DNA of 64,000 bases, from the NCBI GenBank assembly GCA_000149265.1, contig CH001337.1, positions 108,132 to 172,131 of the forward strand, in the 5' to 3' direction. Made by a program: the position numbers and the translations under genes. Position 1 is the stretch's first letter. Each line of letters begins with the position of its first letter. Below the pieces are notes generated by a model, which was not told the DNA's origin, made no database searches, and saw nothing but the letters and a program-made list of their open reading frames with translations. This DNA comes from Ciona savignyi. Its lineage: Eukaryota > Chordata > Ascidiacea > Phlebobranchia > Cionidae. Positions 21,737 to 36,700 of this stretch are shown piece by piece.

Positions 21737-24700
21737 GTACGTTTCCCCCCCCCCCCCCCCCACCCCACGGTTGGCTTACAATAACATGTTGACCACCCAC
21801 AGATGGAATACAAGGCAGGGTATGAGCAAAACAAGGCAAACTACACCCCATTACCCTTCACTCCTGACATGATCCGATTCAAAGCATTGAACAACGTCAT
21901 GAATTGGGTGAGATTATTGTTTAAACTTGGTGAATATCGGTATAAAGTGGTTTTCAACAAGAGCAATAAAGACAACAAAGATACATTTTACGCAAGTTTC
22001 GATATAACGTCTCACTTTAAAAATGTTTCTATACAATGGTTAAATTCACTTATCATAATTTAGTTGATAAAATATATTGTAAAAGCCTGAATCTTATCAC
22101 CTTAAAATTTGTATTTGATCGCCACCCTCTAATTGAACATCATCTCTAAGATTTTACTCTGGGTATTTTTTATTTTTTTATCCCCTGTTCCTAATGCCCA
22201 CAACACTTCTGTAGAACATGTACACCGCCGATGCGAGGAAACTATGGGAACATTATCACCTCGTCGTTCCAATCCCACTCATTGCGCAAGCGTTGCAGGT
22301 GAAGATATGGTTTGCATTTAGACTTATTTATAAAATGCCCGCGTATAGGAAGTCAGTCAGCATACCTGATATCTGGTGTTTGAGTTTATGCCTGGATTCG
22401 TACAGAATTCTATATGAAAACGGTCTTAGCGACGAGTACATCATGCGTTCGGAACTTAGTCCGGTTAAACAAAGATACATATTTTAGTACGATCGTGGTT
22501 AACACAACCGATGTATTTACCAACTTTATATCAAAATGGTATTGGTCTATTAGGAAGTGTGTTTTATACGATTTAACCACAACGTTGGTTTTTGTTCAAC
22601 CGATGATTTACCGAATTGGAGCAACGTCGGTTATATGCTGTACAGATTAATTCAAATGGTTAGCCTTGGGCGCAACCTGTTTATATAAAGTTAAGTTTCA
22701 ATAAAAAATAATTAAAAACTTATATTAAACGACCCCTTCTTCGCACAGACCGCGAAAATGACGTCACAAAAGTGGTACAAAGCTGACTTCGAACGTGAAT
22801 GCATTGGGAAATCGGGTCCGGCTGATATCGTCCACTACCCTCAACTACAACAAGCCCGCAAAGCAGCAGGTTTCGCCAGCAAGGTGACTTGGAAATTTGT
22901 TTTCGTTTTCTCTACTATTTTATGGTTATGGTTCAAATTACCCGAAGCCTTATTTTACACAAACTAAAACACACAGTAGGGTACGTATTCGGTGATAGGG
23001 AATGCTGCTTAAATTATTAAAATATTGTAGTCTGTACCGAAGCACTTCCCACCCAAGTTTAAACAATGTGTATGAGATATTTATCACCTGCTATCTACAT
23101 TTTAAGGTGGAATATTCGAAAGCTGCCGACAAAGCGAAAGGCAACTACACGATACGTACGGATGGTCCCGACTTTCTTAGAGCGAAGAAAGCTGCAGAAT
23201 CTAGTGACGTATGTGCGACGTCATATACAAAAATATTACACGGCTCATTACCAATTAAACTTCATCGCAGATTAAGTACAAAGAGCAAAAGGCGAAGGCA
23301 ATAGCGGATTTCCAGGGATACCAAAGGCTGGACCCGAGCATGCACCCCGTGCTTCAGAAAACCAACAAAACACCAAGCGATGTGAGAATATACTATGTTG
23401 ATTTTGAGCTAGTGGTGACGCCAACCGTTGCCGGAACTATTGCAATTGCATTGTGTATTATTAAAACTTCTTTAGTTTTGATACAACCCATTTATCCAGT
23501 GCCTTGCTTGAGTTTACTAGCTGGCGTTCAGCTTTAAACCTGCAACCCTTCGGCTGTAATGTGTTGTACTAAACAACCAAGCTTTTGTTTAGAAGGTTTT
23601 TTTGGCGCCATTTTCAGGTGGATTATCGGCTTTTTTCGGTCTATATATTTGATATCAGTTTGTTGTCACATTATACAGTCTGATGTATACAGTGTACAAC
23701 CAGAAGTTGATTTAGGTTTTTGCGTTGCAGAAAGAATACAAGGAGGACTGGGAATACGACAAACAGGTCATCTATTACCCCGTGCACATGACCCCGGCTT
23801 ACGAGAAAGCTGCCGAGGTCAAGCAAGTTCAAAGTGACGTAAGTACTTAAGATCGTCGATATGACGTCGGCATAGGGCAGAATATTCATGTTTATTCCCG
23901 TGAATGGAAAAACGATCGGGGAAGTAAAACAGAAGAATTATCAGATAACTTCGCGTACGCTGTTGGGAACTATTTCAGTATGCTGTATGATTCATACCCA
24001 TTATTTTACTTGGTTTAGGCAATGTTCGCCAAGTCCTTGTCCAAACATGCAAACCTTTGACTGAAAGTCAACGCACAATACCCCCACCAAGCTATTCAGT
24101 TATATTTTATGCCCATAACTTTCTCCTTAAAATTTGCATTTATTTTTTTATTAAGTCGCTGTACAAAAAAGAATTCGAAAATGCCAAAAGCAAGAACAAG
24201 TTTGACGTCACGCGAACGCAGAGATACGCGGATATAAAGGGAGATATGACGTCAGAGGTAAACTAATTAATATTGTTGTTAGAACAACATTCTTATTGTA
24301 TACGTCCCAGGTGAAGTACAAGAGCGAGTATGAAATGAACAAAGGAACAAACCAGACATCGATCCCAGAAACTCATGAGATGAGTTTATCAAAGGAGCTT
24401 CGACCGGTTCTTAGCAAGAAGCAATACACTCAAAAGTCAAAGGACCAACATCAGAATGTCAACGTTGGATCAGGTATGACATATAAAGAAGAACAAATCC
24501 AAACAATCATAATTTTAGTACCACCAGCTCTTTTGAAACAGATGTCTTAAATTTGATGAAAGCAAAATAAATTTGGGAATATTCGTGATTTGCTTAGCAC
24601 AGTTTACCGTCTCACCGGTCAATTAGCTTAATCGGTAAGAGCGTCGGTGGGCTACATGTATCCGAACGGTTGTATAAACGGTTGTGTACTTGACAAGGCA

Positions 24701-27700
24701 ATAAGTGAACATTGCTTAAACCCAGTGGTTTTATAACTTTTCTAAAAACTGAGGGAACTTTACTATTATACAACAAACTATGGTAACCCGACGGGTCGGG
24801 GAGTGCAAGGTATTCTGATGGTTATCCGTATGATAACTTTCCAGAGTTTTCTCATTCAGTTAGATAAAACATAAAAACCTATCTGAATTTTGAACCTATC
24901 TTAACAATTTCATTACTACTTCCACCAACAAAGACGTGCAAGACATCAGCCACGCCGTTGAGAAACAGCGACAAGCATCGGCTAATAATTACAAGGACGA
25001 TTATACGCGAAATGTGAAGGGGAAAGCCCCCGCTGACGTCACCAAAGCTTATCCTGAACATGATTTGCACAAAAAGATGACTCATCTTACGAGCAAGGTA
25101 GGTTTGATGACGCGGTGCTTTATTACGTCAGACTTTTCATTCACTGTTATAGCCGGAATACACGAAAGACGCGGAGCAGTTACGTCATACCAATCTTCTG
25201 CCAGTGGATGCCCCCGATTTCGTTAGAGCGAAAGAAGCAGCAATAAACGCGAGTGACGTAAGTATTTTTGTCATGACGTAAGAGTCCAAACTTCAATTGT
25301 CATATCTCACTACCTTTATATTACAGCTATGTTAGTTTAGAATATTTCGTTTACAGCCCTTAAATACACAGTATTCAAAGGGGCACGCACACATTTCAAA
25401 TTTAAGTAAAGGTGACGGAAAAAATAGTTGATAGCCATATACAGTAGTAAGACCATTTTCATATGTCTGACCACACACACTCCCGACAGCCAGCTAGCAA
25501 GTGATTGTTTCTTTAAATTTAGCATATGCTCGCAAGTCTATTTATGAGTAACAAACCAACGATGCGACCCGTCTTGGGCGCCAACCCAACTCGACATTTT
25601 AACGCATTTTCGTTTACCTGAACAGAGTTTACCTCTTTAAGTATAAACTTCCATTCCAGATTGAGTACACAAAGCAGAAAAAAGCGGTGATTGACCAATA
25701 CCGAGGATTCCAGACCATGGACAGCACGATTCACCCAGTGGTTCAGCAAGCCGCCAAATCCGCCCAACTTCAATCTGACGTAGGTTGCGTGTGACGTAGG
25801 TTATGGGTGACGTGGTTTATGGGTGACATAGATTGCGGGTGATGTAGGTTACTGGTGACGTAGGTTATGGGTGACGTAGTTACGGGTGACGTAGGTTACG
25901 GGTGACATAGTTAATGCGTAACGTAGTTACGGGTGACGTAGGTTACTGGTGACGTGGTTTATGCGTGACATAGATTGCGGATGAAGTAGATTACAAGTAA
26001 CTTAGGTTACGTGTTCTAAAATTGAATTGTGAACGAAACATTGTCAGGAGAGTCACTTTTTTTCCGCTCCACATACCACTGGTAAAAAGAGCTCATAATT
26101 TTATGACATTTATCATGGCGTTATAAAAGTAGACAAAGCTAAAACTTAATGAAGTTATTATCTTATGGTGCTTCTTTCCCAGAAAAACTACAAAGAGGAT
26201 TGGGAATACGACAAACAGAATATCTACTATCCAGTCCATATCACCCCTGGTTACGAACAGGCTGCTGACGTCAAGAAAGTTCAAAGTGACGTAAGTGTTG
26301 CGTCATCACTCTAAAAATCGTGTTGTTAAAGTTAGAATGTTTTACTGCATTTTCTAAGTAAAAAAAAGACAACAGTTAATTTTTCTGAGTTTTTCAATTT
26401 TAGGTGAAATTAAACAAGTAAAAATAAACAACTATTTAGGGCCGATTTAGTTGAAAACAACAAAGTGTAAATACATTATTTTCAGACGGCTTATAAAAAA
26501 GAGTCGGATAGTTTGAAGCAGAAGAACCAGTTCCTTCAAACCGACACTGGGCGATATAAAGATATCCAGAAACACCAAGATGTCAGTAGTGATGTAAGCA
26601 TTATCAGTTTGTTCGTCATCAAACATTAGTTAACTATCATTCTTATATATCAGGTGAAATACAAGAGCGAATATGAATTGAACAAAGGAACAAACCAGAC
26701 ATCGATTCCAGAAACTCATGAGATGAGTTTATCAAAGGAGCTTCGACCGGTTCTTAGCAAGAAGCAATACACTCAAAAGTCAAAGGACCAGCATCAGAAT
26801 GTCAACGTTGGTTCAGGTATGATTTCTATTGCAACATTCGGTTATTGGAAACACAAATAATTTTCTTTTCCAGACATTCAAGAGATCGCACACGCCGTAT
26901 CGAGCCAGCAGCAAGCTTCAAAGCAAATTTACAAGGAAGATTACAACAAGAACATGGTCGGGAAAGGTCCACAGGATCCGGCCAAATCCTATCCGGAACA
27001 CGAACAACACAGAAAAGCAACAAACCTTAGAAATGCTGTAAGTTAATTGCTCTAAGATTCTTACATACAACATTTCACATTCATATCGTTTAGCTTATTC
27101 TTAGATGTCAAAGTATCCAAAAAAATAAAGATGTAATAATTTCCAATGAGATTGAATACATGTAACTTACAGTGTACGTGGCACTGCATGATAATTGCCT
27201 AGTGCACAGCAAATCTACATTTACACCAATGATGTGTGTAGATGCATTTTAAATGCTGGTAACCTAATAATAAGATTTATAAATTAAGCACTGACGAAAT
27301 TAGTATACGAATATATAAAGTGAAATAAGTTATTTTGTATTAACACTAGTTATTTCGCGTGATGCTATCATTTTTAAAGCTGTAGTGTCTGTCATTAGAA
27401 TGTTTTTCCGGCCGGTTAGTCTAATGGTTAAGTGCGTCGCCTTTCAACCGAAAGGTTGCAGGTGCGAAACTGTTCGCTAGCTAGTCGGTTGAGTCCTTAG
27501 GAAAGGCACTTAACGGACATTGCCTGAACCCAGCGAATTAATGGGTTCTACCAAATTGAAGGAACGTGTCTATCATACACAACACACTGCAATAGCTCCG
27601 GTAACCCGACGATGGGCGCGAGGTAATCTGACGATTGCCCGTGTGTTAACCCCCTTGGTTTTCCCATTCACGGGGATTAACATGAATATCCTATCCTGTT

Positions 27701-30700
27701 TTCATTTTCTCGTAGACAATGTCACTTGAGTGATATTATATAACCTGCACGCTGCATCCCTACAATCATGCTGCATGGCTGGAACCGAAATGTATATTTC
27801 GGGCGGAACGTGGTTTTGTTCCTAGTACTTAATCTCCAGATATTTTGAATTGTTTTCTCCACCCAGACCGAGTATCAGAAGGATGCGGCGGAAAAGATGC
27901 GACGTCATCAACTTCCGGTTGACGCTCCTGACTTTGTCAGAGCAAAAGAAGCCGCCAAGAACGCGAGCGACGTAAGACAACTTTTCTAATTAAGTATCGT
28001 AACGTTTACCCTGTATTGCTCAAAACGCATCCAACTAAAATGGTGGTATAGGTGGTAATAACAGCTGTATTCTTGTGTACACATTGATGATAACAACGCT
28101 TTGGCTTGTTTTTCTATTATTGCTTCAGTTACACATTATATGCGTACAACTGGCAAGTACAAAATAAGGCAACAAAATTTTACATCGCATTATAACGGGG
28201 CATTATAGTAGTAATTGAAATTGGGATATTAGTTAGGTTATGTTGCTTCAGACAGCAAACAATTTATTATACGTGGCTTAAACTATAATATTTACGATGC
28301 AGCAACAATGGGATTGCAATATATTTACAACAACTCGTAGAAGCAGTACATAGAACACATTGTACTTAAACTAGGATCAATATTAGCGATACCCTTTACT
28401 TTATAGCACAACGCTTGGCTGCTTTTGGTGCAACATTTTCAATGTACTTGAAGTTTGTTTAACATTAATTATTTTTCCAACACAGCTCGAGTATCAAAAA
28501 CAACGCAAAGAAGTAACCGACAAATACAGAGGATTCCAAACTATGGACAGTAACGACCACCCGATTGTGCAGCAGGGAATCAAGGCCGCCGAACTTATGT
28601 CTGAAGTAAGATGTTTACTTTATATTAGTAGTTTATTGTTCCATGTTGCATTAAAATTGGTTATGTGCCACCATTTGTACCCTACAGCTCGTTGTCGTTA
28701 ATGTTTTTTCATTAATAGTTAAATGTTTAAAAGGGCAGTTGGAAAAGAATTTGAAATGAAACCTAATTCCGAAAAAAAAACAAATTGTTTGGTAGATAAT
28801 ATCTCCTAACCTTGTATTATTATTTTTAATTATTTAATTTTTTAATTCTCTGATCTAAATTTAATGTATTGTGTAACAGAAAAACTACAAAGAGGATTGG
28901 GAATACGACAAACAGAACATCTACTATCCAGTCCATATCACCCCTGGTTACGAACAGGCTGCTGACGTCAAGAAAGTTCAAAGTGACGTAAGTGTTGCGT
29001 CATAAATGTTGGAATTCCAAGTAATAGATGGACGTTCCAGGCGACGTACAAAGATGGTTACAATAAAGGAAAGAACAAGAATCAATATGACGTAACCAGT
29101 ACAGAACAATACAAATCAACAAAGGAATTGGAAAACACAACGTCAGACGTAAGTCGTCCATTTCTATTTTAGAAGTTTTAAATAACATATGTAAATCCAA
29201 CATTGAGCATAGATTTGTTATATTATCCGCATTGTGAACGATAATTATGTCACAGGTGAAGTACAAGAGCGAGTATGAAATGAACAAAGGAACGAACCAG
29301 ACATCGATACCAGAAACTCATGAGATGAGTTTATCAAAGGAGCTTCGACCGGTTCTTAGCAAGAAGCAATACACTCAAAAGTCAAAGGACCAACATCAGA
29401 ATGTCAACGTTGGATCGGGTACGATTTCGTTTTTAGTATTTAGTTACGCAACTTTTGGAAGAAAACATTTAATGCAACTATAATTCTTCTTCTCCAGACA
29501 TTCAAGAGATCGCACACGCCGTATCGAGCCAGCAACAAGCTTCAAAGCAAATTTACAAGGAAGATTACAACAAGAACATGGTCGGGAAAGGTCCACAGGA
29601 TCCGGCCAAATCCTACCCGGAATACGATCTTCTTAGACAAGTCTCCAAGCAAGCTAGCAAGGTATAAACGATGATTGATAAACTACTGTTAATACAACAA
29701 AAATAAACGACTGAATGTATAATACAACACCAGGGGACCTTTTTAAATATTACAATAAATAGTCAGGCAAAGACAATACTTTTTTTGGTTTGCAATATGT
29801 TACATTCCTAACCCTCGTAGGTCACTGTGGAATCTCCATTTTCTAAAGTAATACAATTCTGTTTTAAATGCACAATGACTTAATATACTTATGCAAGTAT
29901 AATTTTAGCAATTGTAAAGTGAATTGAATTTAAACAATCCTTTTAATAGTGTTATGGATCAACTTAATATTTTGTCCATCAGGCGGAGTACGTGAAAGAA
30001 GCAGACAAGATGATGCATACTCACAACCTTCCACTCGATTACCCAGAGTTTGTCAGAGCCAAGGAGAATGCCATTAACGCCAGTGACGTAAGTGTGACGT
30101 ATGTTTTATGACGTCATCTGATTCATTTTGCTAAGGGCATGAAATTTTGTATCACAGCGGGAATATCAAAAGCAACGACAGCAAGTGATCGACAAATACA
30201 GAGGATTCCAAACTATGGACAGTAGTGACCATCCTATTGTAAAACAAGGAATCAAAGTAGCTGAAATGATTTCTGACGTAAGTGGGATATTTATGTCGTC
30301 ATGAACTATGAAGTCACGAACTAATAACGTATCTTAACAGATCCCATACAAAGAGGATTGGGAATACGACAAACAGAATATCTACTATCCAGTGCATATC
30401 ACCCCTGGTTACGAACAGGCTGCTGATGTCAAGAAATTTCAAAGTGACGTAAGTGTTGCGTCATTCTATGTGGATTTTAAACCTAAAACAAAATGTAACC
30501 TTCGAGTTTACCAATGTGCTATAACAGACAAGCTACACAAAGCAATACGCGACGGACAAGGACAAGAACAAATTCAACGTCACGGAAACAGAACAATATC
30601 AATTTGCTAAAGAATTGGGAAACTCCGCCTCCGATGTAAGTTGTGTTTTTTTATTAGAATATTTTGTTTGTTTTATTCATTTTATTTAGATACTCTAACA

Positions 30701-33700
30701 TTTTCTAAAAATCATATGAATGATAATTTCGTCACAGGTGAAATACAAGAGCGAGTATGAAATGAACAAAGGAACAAACCAGACATCGATTCCAGAAACT
30801 CATGAGATGAGTTTATCAAAGGAGCTTCGACCGGTTCTTAGCAAGAAGCAATACACTCAAAAGTCAAAGGACCAACATCAGAATGTCAACGTTGGATCGG
30901 GTACGATTTCGTTTTTGGTATTTAGTCATAAGACTTGGAGTAAAACAATAGGTAATGGGTTAGGATATTTATGCTTATCGCTGTATATGGGAAAACGCAC
31001 TTTAAACTACCTCATGCACGCCGTCCAGATGAAATCTAAAATCGTTAAATATAATTATTACCATTACTGTTTATTAAAACGTTAAATACAAATATTACCA
31101 TTATTTTCCAGACATTCAAGAGATCGCACACGCCGTATCGAGCCAACAACAAGCTTCAAAGCAAATTTACAAGGAAGATTACAACAAGAACATGGTCGGG
31201 AAAGGTCCACAGGATCCGGCCAAATCCTACCCGGAATACGATCTTCTTAGACAAGTCTCCAAGCAAGCTAGCAAGGTTGGTAACATATTGTATCGACCTT
31301 ATTTATGGGTAGTAAAAACTCTAGAAAGTGACCATTTTTTAAGTCTTCACATATAATTATAAAATCCTTTAATATCAGAAAAAATGAAACTTGACACATC
31401 CTTGTTAAATCGGAAATATTTTATCAGGCTGAGTACGTGAAAGAAGCAGACAAGATGATGCATACTCACAACCTTCCACTCGATTACCCAGAGTTTGTCA
31501 GAGCCAAGGAGAATGCCATTAACGCCAGTGACGTAAGTGTGACGTATGTGTTATGTGGTCAAATAAATTTACAATGACGTGCATTCTATGTCACAGCGTG
31601 AGTACCAAAAGCAACGACAGCAAGTGATCGACAAGTACAGAGGATTCCAAACTATGGACAGTAGTGACCATCCTATTGTAAAACAAGGAATCAAAGTAGC
31701 TGAAATGATTTCTGACGTAAGTGGAATATTTATGTCGTCATGAACCATGACGTCACAAGCTGATGATGTCATTTAACAGATCCCATACAAAGAGGATTGG
31801 GAATACGACAAACAGAATATCTACTATCCAGTTCATATCACCCCTGGTTACGAACAGGCTGCTGACGTCAAGAAAGTTCAAAGTGACGTAAGTCATCTTC
31901 CATTTACAATTTTCGTGTTAGAGGATGTTCTTTGTGTCGGCAATTTAGACAAGTCCCGCACTGTACCTTAATCATTTATATTGTAATTGTGTAATTAATG
32001 CACTTAGTATATATCAAACTTTTGGGGTGTTTTTTAAACAATATGCATTTTGTGCAGACGACATATAAAGGCGTTTACAACAAGGAGAAGGACAAGAACC
32101 GTTATGATGTAACAAGCACTGAACAATACAAATTCGCAAAGGAACTGGAAAACATTAAATCGGATGTGAGTAATGTTAGAAAGTTGTACAAGTTGTAAAA
32201 TAATTAATGATGAATTATCAGGTGAAATACAAGAGCGAATATGAAATGAACAAAGGAACAAACCAGACATCGATTCCAGAAACTCATGAGATGAGTTTAT
32301 CAAAGGAGCTTCGACCGGTTCTTAGCAAGAAGCAATACACTCAAAAGTCAAAGGACCAACATCAGAATGTCAACGTTGGATCGGGTATGATTTCGATTGC
32401 AACATTAGGGTATGTGATTTTTACAGGTAGCATTATTGATAATCGTCTACTGTTAAAGACATCCAAGAGATTGCACACGCCGTATCGAGCCAGCAGCAAG
32501 CTTCAAAGCAAATTTACAAGGAAGATTACAACAAGAACATGGTCGGGAAAGGTCCACAGGATCCGGCCAAATCCTACCCGGAATACGATCTTCTTAGACA
32601 AGTCTCCAAGCAAGCTAGCAAGGTAACGTGCTTTAATGTAGAAACATTACTAGCATCCCTAACTTTCCTATATACTTTTTTATAAAGTATATTTTAGATA
32701 TTAATACTTTTAAATCTTCATTCAAATATCAAAATTTTACTTCATGAGTTATGCTTTCAAATACAAATCAAGTAATATTTAAATATATACAGGCGGAATA
32801 CGTGAAGGAAGCAGACAAGATGATGCATACTCACAACCTTCCACTCGATTACCCAGAGTTTGTCAGAGCCAAGGAGAATGCTATTAACGCCAGTGACGTA
32901 AGTGTGACGTCGATTATTTTATTACGTCATTGGAATTTATTTTGCTAACGGCATGAAATTGATATCACAGCGAGAATACCAAAAGCAACGACAGCAAGTG
33001 ATCGACAAATACAGAGGATTCCAAACTATGGACAGTAGTGACCACCCTATTGTACAGCATGGTATCAGAGTAGCAGAAATGATTTCTGACGTAAGTTGAA
33101 TATTTATGTCGTCATGAACCATGACGTCACGAACTAATAACGTATCTTAACAGATCCCATACAAAGAGGATTGGGAATACGACAAACAGAATATCTACTA
33201 TCCAGTTCATATCACCCCTGGTTACGAACAGGCTGCTGACGTCAAGAAAGTTCAAAGTGACGTAAGTTATCTACTGATTAAGTCATATTATAACAAACTT
33301 GTTAATATATAATTCCTAAATTTGCTATTTGCCTGTATCGCAAAATTAAACAACAGAAACGGCTGAAATGTTTATAGGAGCCTACCAAAAGTGAATGTTT
33401 CTAAAACTTTCCATTACATCAAATGTCAAGGTTACTTTAGGTCAGCTAATATAGCAAAAGGCAAACATTGTGACAAAACAATTGGGTTTATGACGATAAA
33501 GTATAATCAGTAGCAAACCGTTCCAAGTTTTAAATTCGTGATATAGTACACCACTTAAACCATTTTCAAACATATTCCTTATATGAACCGTTCGCTATAA
33601 TCATTTGTCTACATGACTGCTATACCCTAACTAATGGTTACGTCAGTTAGTTGGGAGAACAAAATCGCCCGTTTTGCCGCTTCTTTTTCTAAACGAAGTA

Positions 33701-36700
33701 ATTAACCGTAGTTACTTAAACGCGTGCTCCTAGTTAGCCTATTCAGTTATTGCTTCCAACACATGGAGTTCATGACAACATACATCTGGCAACGTGGTCA
33801 TAGGTTCGAGACTTGACCGGGTAAAAGCAAACTAAATAAAATACCCTATTTAAATCCAGTAGAGTATTTTGTTGAAATTAAAATGCAGCACATTCTTTGT
33901 CATATTCTATAGACAACACTAGTTCTAGTAGCACGAATACGTGAGTAGTAATATTCTGACTAATTCCCAAGTTTCACCCTTTCCGGGTTCAAAAATGCGT
34001 ATCATATCCAATTTTAAACCTAGCCATAAAAAACCTACCAACTTACTTAACTTAACAAAAAACATTGATAGCTACAAGACTCTTTCTTTATCAGGTATTG
34101 TACAAGAAAGATTTCCAAGGAGAAAAGGATAAAAATCAGTATGACGTAACAAGAACCGAACAATACAAGGCAACAAAGGAACTGGAAAATACAACATCTG
34201 ACGTAAGTTGCGTGTAAATTATCCCGACCGAATAGCTAAATGGAAAGTGCGTCTTTCATCCAAAGGGATGCAGATTCGAAACTGGTCACTAGATAGTCGG
34301 CTGCGTCCTTGGACAATGTACTTAACGGACACTGCCTGAGCCCAGTAAAATAATTGGTTCTACCAAATTAAAGGAACGTCTAATTTTATACAACACACTG
34401 CAATAGACGATTGCCCGTGTGCTAATGGTCCTTGCGTTTTATAATCCACAGTGATAAACATGAAGATCCCATCCTATCCATAAACTTTGATACTTTTCTC
34501 ATTAAGTTAAATAAAATATTATATCGTAACAGGTGAAATACAAGAGCGAGTATGAAATGAACAAAGGAACAAACCAGACATCGATTCCAGAAACTCATGA
34601 GATGAGTTTATCAAAGGAGCTTCGACCGGTTCTTAGCAAGAAGCAATACACTCAAAAGTCAAAGGACCAACATCAGAATGTCAACGTTGGATCGGGTACG
34701 ATTTCGTTTTTAGTATTTGGTTATTAGACTTAGAGTAAAGCAATAGGAAATGGGATAGGATATTTATGTTTATCGCTGTAAATGGAAAAACGCAAGGGGT
34801 GGTAACTCTCGATCAATCATCAAACAACCTCATGCCCGCCGTCCGTAGATAATCTGGCGATTGCCTGTTTATTAAAACGTTAAATATTATTATTACCATT
34901 CTTTAAAGACATTCAAGAGATCGCACACGCCGTATCGAGCCAGCAGCAAGCTTCAAAGCAAATTTACAAGGAAGATTACAACAAGAACATGGTCGGGAAA
35001 GGTCCACAGGATCCGGCCAAATCCTACCCGGAATACGATCTTCTTAGACAAGTCTCCAAGCAAGCCAGCAAGGTTGTTTGTTAAAATATTTCAAACTTTC
35101 TTATCTGAAACATTAATTGTATCAACACACTATCATATACGAATAATAAGTTTACATTTTAACATAAAGTTGGCTTTACAAACTGTTGTAAAACTTTCAG
35201 GCCGAGTACGTGAAAGAAGCAGACAAGATGATGCATACTCACAACCTTCCGCTCGATTACCCAGAGTTTGTTAGAGCTAAGGAGAATGCCATTAACGCCA
35301 GTGACGTAAGTGTGACGTCCGGCATATGACGTAATAAAACTTATTTTTCATAATGACGTGCATTTTATACCACAGCGAGAGTATCAAAAGCAACGACAGC
35401 AAGTTATCGACAAATACAGAGGATTCCAAACTATGGACAGCAGTGACCATCCTATAGTAAAACAAGGAATTAAAGTAGCTGAAATGATTTCTGATGTGAG
35501 TATAGTTTATATTTTATTATCAGCCATGACGTCAAAAGCTGATGATGTCATTTATTAGATCCCATACAAAGAGGATTGGGAATATGACAAACAGAATATC
35601 TACTATCCAGTTCATATCACCCCTGGTTACGAACAGGCTGCTGACGTCAAGAAAGTTCAAAGTGACGTAAGTGACGCGTCAGCACAAGTTCATTTATACA
35701 AGTTAACATCTGTATGTTGTTTTGGTTTTAGGCGTCATATAAAGATGGCTACAACAAAGAAAAGGACAAGAACAAATATGATGTAACAGCCACTGAACAG
35801 TACATAGCGTCGAAGGAACTGGAAAACTCCAAATCGGACGTAAGTGGCTACCAGTTAGGATAGTAAAGTCCTTCCGCATAGCTTAGTGGATTAGTGTGTC
35901 GCTTTGCGTTTGGTTGGTTGAAGATTCGAAACTGGTCGCTAGCTAGTAGGTTGTGTCATTGGGCAAGACACTTAACGGACATTGCCTGAACCCAGGATTA
36001 ATGGGTTCTACAAAATTGAAGGAACGTGTGAATCATACATAACACACTGCAATAGCTTCGGTAACCCGACCTTGGGTGCGGGCGGTGTGTTGACGATTTA
36101 CGATTGCCCGTGTGGTAACCCCATTGGTTTTTCCATTCACGGCGATAAATATGCATATTCTATCATATACTTTAATTGTTTTGGATTTTTGTTATTAGAC
36201 TTTCTTATTAATTTCGTAACAGGTGAAATACAAGAGCGAGTATGAATTGAACAAAGGAACAAACCAGACATCGATTCCAGAAACTCATGAGATGAGTTTA
36301 TCAAAGGAGCTTCGACCGGTTCTTAGCAAGAAGCAATACACTCAAAAGTCAAAGGACCAACATCAGAATGTCAACGTTGGATCAGGTATGATTTCTATTG
36401 CAACATTCGGTTATTGGAAACACAAATAATTTTCGTTTCCAGACATTCAAGAGATCGCACACGCGGTATCGAGCCAACAGCAAGCTTCAAAGCAAATTTA
36501 CAAGGAAGATTACAACAAGAACATGGTCGGGAAAGGTCCACAGGATCCGGCCAAATCCTACCCGGAATACGATCTTCTTAGACAAGTCTCCAAGCAAGCT
36601 AGCAAGGTTGACAACGCAGTGTGAAAGAATTACTACCAACTGTAACATATTGTATTATTAAAACGAATGTTTCACTTTCAAAATACAAATCAAGTTATAT

